Shown: one piece after another, positions 48,625-52,085 of the stretch
Layout of the letters: the number at the start of each line of letters is the position of its first letter
How positions within the stretch are numbered: position 1 is the stretch's first letter
Assembly (NCBI RefSeq): GCF_000710915.1
Contig: NZ_BAUA01000206.1
Coordinates: 1-52,085, forward strand
Length of the DNA: 52,085 nucleotides
Direction of reading: 5' to 3'
Source of the DNA: Nocardia brasiliensis IFM 10847
Lineage (GTDB): Bacteria; Actinomycetota; Actinomycetes; Mycobacteriales; Mycobacteriaceae
Notes under the pieces: model-generated
Databases searched by the model: none
Told to the model about the DNA's origin: nothing
The model's input: only the letters and a program-made list of their open reading frames with translations
Translations under genes and position numbers: made by a program

Positions 48625-50166
48625 ATGGATCGGCAGGTCGAGGTCGTTGTCGGCAGTCATGCGGTGGCGCGGGTCGCGGGTGCGCTGGTGGTTGTCGGGC
48701 ACCGCGGACCCGGTCGGCCGACGCCGGATTCGCCCGCCGCGCTGGCCGCGGAATCGCTGGCCGAACTGGTTCGGGAGGCGACCGAACAGGACCGGATCGC
48801 ACCCGGTGCGTTGATCGCCAGGCAGGCCACCCGCTGGCTGATGAAGTCCGCCGAGCAGATCAGCCCGGGGGAGCCGATCGACTTCGGCATCCTCTCGCCC
48901 GCCGAGGCCGGCGGGGTGGCGATATTCCTGCACGGTGCCGTCACCGCGGTACTGGTGGGTGACGGCACGGTCGAGCGGCACCGCGGCAGCGACGCGGCGT
49001 TCACCGTGGACCGGGTGGCGAGTGCCCCGGCGCGGGCCGCCGCCCTGTTCGTAGACGATGCCAAGGGGCGGATTCCCGAGGTACCCGCGGAACGCGGAAT
49101 CGGTTGGCTGGTAGAGGGTCTCGCGCAGGCGGGCGGGGCGATCGTCTGGACCGACGGCGCGCGCGCCGCGAGCCGACCGGGTGCGGCGGCCCGCGCGGCC
49201 AGGCGCAGGCGCGAAGACGAAGCGCCGCTGCCGACCGCACGGATCGACCACGAGCCGCCGCAACGTCCTGCCACGCCGCAGCGACTCGGCTCGGCACCGC
49301 CCGACGACGCGTCGCCGCGACAGCGTGCCGGTTCCCCGTCACAGCGCGATGCCGAGCGGCCACAGCAGGCTGCCGCGTCGCCGCAACCCGGCCTCGCCAC
49401 GCCGCAGCACAGTGTCTCCACGCCGCAACCCGATGTCGCCGTGCCGCAATCCGATGCCTCGTCATTGCAGCGCGATGGCTCGGCCCCGCAATCCGACGTC
49501 TCGGCGGCGCAGCGCGATGTGCCATCGCCGCAGCGGGCGACCGAGTCGCGCACCGCGGCGCAGTCGCCCGCCGCCGATACCGACCTGCAGCACGCGGTGA
49601 CCCAGATGCGCGGCACGACGCCCACGCCGCCCCCGGATCCGGATCTACAGCGCAGACTCGAGGCGACGGCGAAGGCCACCGCGCTCACGGTCAAGGTGAT
49701 GGGGTTCAAGTGCGCCCGCGCGCATCCCAGCGATCCGCGCTCGGCGTTCTGCACGGTGTGCGGGATGCCGGTGGACCAGACCCAGGCGCTGATCGAGGTG
49801 GTCCGGCCGCCGCTCGGCATGCTCGTCCTCGATGACGGCATGACCTACACCCTGGCCGCCGACGCGGTGCTCGGCCGCGATCCGGAGCATTCCGATGCCG
49901 CTCAGCGGGGCCTGGTCCCGCTGCGGGTCGACGATTCCTCCGGCGGCATGTCCCGGGCACACGCGGAGATCCACCTGCTGAATTGGGATGTGACGGTGGT
50001 GGATCGGGGCTCGACCAACGGCACTCGCACCCGGCTGCCCGGCTACCGCGACTGGATCCGCTTGGCGCCCAACCAATCCATGGTGCTGGTGGCCGGGGCC
50101 GAGGTCATGCTCGGGAACCGGGTGCTGCGCTTCGAACATCTGGCGCCACCGCCGTTCGGCCGCTGA
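48625..50166 (+). CDS. FHA-domain protein with zinc-ribbon-like motif and repetitive linker
   Basis: The 513-residue protein has an N-terminal domain (about 1-195, VEVVVGSHAVARVAGALVVVGHRG...), a low-complexity linker of about 130 residues with degenerate SxPQxD-type repeats, a Cys cluster FKCARAHPSDPRSAFCTVCG that resembles a small zinc ribbon, and a C-terminal FHA domain (LGRDPEHS, SRAHAEIHL, DRGSTNGTRTRLPG). FHA domains bind phosphothreonine, so the membrane kinase nearby is a plausible writer. ATG at 48625 fits the N-terminus of similar proteins; the Shine-Dalgarno is weak. No membrane helix is seen. Confidence 0.88.
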   Translation: MDRQVEVVVGSHAVARVAGALVVVGHRGPGRPTPDSPAALAAESLAELVREATEQDRIAPGALIARQATRWLMKSAEQISPGEPIDFGILSPAEAGGVAIFLHGAVTAVLVGDGTVERHRGSDAAFTVDRVASAPARAAALFVDDAKGRIPEVPAERGIGWLVEGLAQAGGAIVWTDGARAASRPGAAARAARRRREDEAPLPTARIDHEPPQRPATPQRLGSAPPDDASPRQRAGSPSQRDAERPQQAAASPQPGLATPQHSVSTPQPDVAVPQSDASSLQRDGSAPQSDVSAAQRDVPSPQRATESRTAAQSPAADTDLQHAVTQMRGTTPTPPPDPDLQRRLEATAKATALTVKVMGFKCARAHPSDPRSAFCTVCGMPVDQTQALIEVVRPPLGMLVLDDGMTYTLAADAVLGRDPEHSDAAQRGLVPLRVDDSSGGMSRAHAEIHLLNWDVTVVDRGSTNGTRTRLPGYRDWIRLAPNQSMVLVAGAEVMLGNRVLRFEHLAPPPFGR

Positions 50167-50184
50167 CTCCGCGCGCGCAGGCGC

Positions 50185-51633
50185 TCAGGAGTACCGCGAC
50201 ATGCAGGTGTTCTCGCCGTTCAGCACCCCGGCGCGGAAGGCGTCCACCCGCGCGAAGCCGCTGGGCACCGTTTGGCCTTGGACATCGCTGGCCGCCAGAC
50301 CGTCGGTGAGCAGGCCGGACACCGCTTCGTCGAGATCGCCTGCGGCAAGGCCGATATCGCCCTGCGAGCTGGGCCGGTTCGGCATCGCGAGCTTGCCGGT
50401 GACCACGCCGGACAGGCAGGCGGCCCGCAGGCCGGTCTTCGCGCCGACCAGCTGCTGGCCGTGGTTCTGCTGCACCGCAAGGGTGTAGCGGGAGATGAAG
50501 ACGATGTAGCCGTTGTAGTCGCCGGTGACCTTCAGCGGCAGCGGATCGTCCACGTCCCAGTTGGAGGTGCCGCGCTGGGCGAGCGCGGGGATATCGGTGC
50601 CGATGGTGTTCTTCTCCGGGCAGTAGCTGACCGGTTCGGTGGTGCCGCCGTTGCGGCAGTCGAGTTTGGCGCCGTGGTAGTCGTAGGTCGGGCTCGGCTT
50701 GGTCGGCAGCAGTGCGCCGAGGGCCTTGCTGAGCTCGATCAGGTTTTCCTTGGTGATCGCGTATTCGCCGCGGCCGGTATCGCCCTTGAAATCCTTGGGC
50801 AGGTTGCCCCGCCGCTCGTTGATCTCGTCGATGTCGATGCGCTTGCAGCCCTTGGGCCCGTCGGTGAAACCGACCTGCACGGCGGTGACCCGCTCGAACG
50901 CCGAGCCGTGCACGCTCTCCGGGTCGTCGGGGTCGGAATCGCGGATGGCCACGGTGGCGGCGAGCACGGAGTTGAGCCCGTCGGAGGTGTTGATGGTGAA
51001 GTGCTTCGACTTGCCCTCGGCGACCGAGCGCATGAACGCGCCCGCGAAGCAGTCGGCCTGCTGCTCCTTGACGATCACCGGGTCCTTGGCGCCGACCAGC
51101 TTGGCCATGGTCTGCACCGCGTGCCCGTATTCGTGCGCGAGCACCATGACCACCGCCATCTTGCCGAAGGTCTCCTCCATGGCGGGCAACAGCACCGACC
51201 GGTCCCAGCCGATCGAGTTGTCCAGCCTGCAGTAGGCGGCGTTCACCAGGCGATAGGTGGTCTCCTTGCAGAACTCGAGCGAGTCGCCGCGCGGCGCCTT
51301 CGCGCTCCACGAGATCAACTTGTCGACCGGCTTGAAATCATTGCCCTCGAACTCGTTGCCGAACTCCGTGCGCCAGTAGGTCTGGATGTCCTCGACGGCG
51401 TTGAGGGCGAGTTTGTCCTCGGCGCTGCCGTCCCCGTTGGTGGCGGTCAGCGTGCTGTCCGGGACACCGGCGCGCGGGCCGTTGGGACCGCTGGTGGTGG
51501 GCAGCCCGGCGACCTTGAACGGGTCGTCGTAGATCGAGACGGCGCGGCCGTCGACCAGTCTGGTGCAGCCCGCGACCAGCACCACAACGATCAGCGCGGC
51601 GGTAATGAGCGCCGTCGCACGGGCTTTCGGCAA
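50185..51633 (-). CDS. Neutral zinc metallopeptidase lipoprotein (YpfJ-like)
   Basis: A 482-residue lipoprotein with lipobox VLVAGC (C23) and a zinc peptidase core: HEYGH (167-171) after MAVVMVL, and EQQADCFAG (E190) as the third-ligand motif, as in the YpfJ-type family. QTYWRTEFGNEF before it is also typical. The C-terminal half has several Cys that could form disulfides. The TTG start at 51633 is chosen because GGGGGAGC precedes it and the signal peptide follows directly. It faces the FHA gene with an 18-bp gap. The substrate is unknown; extracytoplasmic action is inferred from the lipid anchor. Confidence 0.86.
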   Translation of the reverse strand: MPKARATALITAALIVVVLVAGCTRLVDGRAVSIYDDPFKVAGLPTTSGPNGPRAGVPDSTLTATNGDGSAEDKLALNAVEDIQTYWRTEFGNEFEGNDFKPVDKLISWSAKAPRGDSLEFCKETTYRLVNAAYCRLDNSIGWDRSVLLPAMEETFGKMAVVMVLAHEYGHAVQTMAKLVGAKDPVIVKEQQADCFAGAFMRSVAEGKSKHFTINTSDGLNSVLAATVAIRDSDPDDPESVHGSAFERVTAVQVGFTDGPKGCKRIDIDEINERRGNLPKDFKGDTGRGEYAITKENLIELSKALGALLPTKPSPTYDYHGAKLDCRNGGTTEPVSYCPEKNTIGTDIPALAQRGTSNWDVDDPLPLKVTGDYNGYIVFISRYTLAVQQNHGQQLVGAKTGLRAACLSGVVTGKLAMPNRPSSQGDIGLAAGDLDEAVSGLLTDGLAASDVQGQTVPSGFARVDAFRAGVLNGENTCMSRYS

Positions 51634-51740
51634 AGCTCCCCCTTGTCGGCCGGTATCACGTTCACATCGGTCGCCGGATCGGGGCAAGAGGCGCGTCGGG
51701 GGCACCGCCGATGTCCGGGTGATGGAATAGTATCCGCTGC

Positions 51741-52085
51741 ATGTCTTCACCGGGGGCGCAGACCATCACCGTGCGCCATGATGGAAACGAACGAGTATTC
51801 GATTCGAGTCAGCCGGTCACCATGGGCCGCGCGCCGGAGGTGACGCTATTCGTCGACAGCCCGCTGGTTTCGCGGGTCCACGCGACGCTCACCTGGCAGG
51901 GTAGCGCCTGGGTGCTCGCGGACAACGGAAGCACCAACGGTGTCTTCGTGGACGCGCGGCGACTGACTCAGCCGGTGTCGATCGATCGGCCGACGCAGGT
52001 GCGCCTCGGTGACGCGATCAGCGGTCCGCTGCTACATCTGCTGCCCGCCAATCCACAACCCCCGCAGCGTCCGTCGGTGCGCCCG
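51741..52085 (+). CDS. FHA-domain protein, probably N-terminus of an Rv1747-like ABC transporter (3' truncated)
   Basis: ATG at 51741 opens a frame still open at the window end (115 codons). It encodes one FHA domain: TITVRHDGNERVFDSSQPVTMGRAPEVTLFV, then PLVSRVHATLTWQGSAWVLADNGSTNGVFVDARRL and RLGDAISGPLLHLL. In M. tuberculosis Rv1747 such a domain begins an FHA-ABC transporter and is phosphorylated by PknF; the N-terminal resemblance is clear, but the transporter part is outside the window. It diverges from the metallopeptidase gene. Confidence 0.75.
   Translation, partial: MSSPGAQTITVRHDGNERVFDSSQPVTMGRAPEVTLFVDSPLVSRVHATLTWQGSAWVLADNGSTNGVFVDARRLTQPVSIDRPTQVRLGDAISGPLLHLLPANPQPPQRPSVRP

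Overview
The window comes from a high-GC actinomycete of the mycolic-acid group, most probably Nocardia or a close relative. The base composition, GTG/TTG starts, DUF4254 protein, large EspI-like protein, clustered nocardial-type lipoproteins and two type VII secretion (ESX) loci all point that way; the genus is inferred, not proven.

Layout. (1) 1-5126: the 3' end of a mycosin protease gene and a complete eccC, the edge of one ESX locus. (2) 5196-10949: a GntR/GNAT pair, a DUF4254 gene and a 1123-residue EspI-like ParA/MinD ATPase preceded by two tiny GTGA-coupled reading frames. (3) 11287-16414: the translation/transcription block infA-rpmJ-rpsM-rpsK-rpsD-rpoA-rplQ-truA, with a structured leader before rpmJ and a lone type I-E-CRISPR-repeat-like hairpin after rplQ. 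(4) 16466-25811: an F420-type luciferase-like oxidoreductase, an MFS permease, a two-component system linked through an undescribed repeat-containing frame to a TAXI binding lipoprotein, csoR, mtnP, a sugar-epimerase-like protein and a PAS-like protein. (5) 26155-27375: decayed IS3-family elements, then an FMN reductase. (6) 28075-42715: a complete ESX-4-type locus (eccE, eccB, mycP, eccD, eccC, an Rv3446c-like protein and a WXG100 pair), interrupted by a potassium channel and a small secreted protein. (7) 43135-52085: a signalling/envelope module with a Ser/Thr kinase, three paralogous lipoproteins, a zinc-ribbon FHA protein, a zinc metallopeptidase lipoprotein and the start of an Rv1747-like FHA protein.

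The order infA...truA followed by an ESX-4-type locus matches the M. tuberculosis Rv3444c-Rv3462c region as I know it, which supports the ESX-4 assignment. EccB, C, D and E would form the membrane pore, MycP the associated protease, and the WXG100 pair the substrate. The kinase and FHA proteins next door could form a phospho-signalling layer, but that is inference.

Two genes, rpsD and the TAXI gene, are broken by one extra C in a C-run. Since rpsD is essential, homopolymer base-calling error is the likeliest cause, and gene-loss claims from this sequence need caution.
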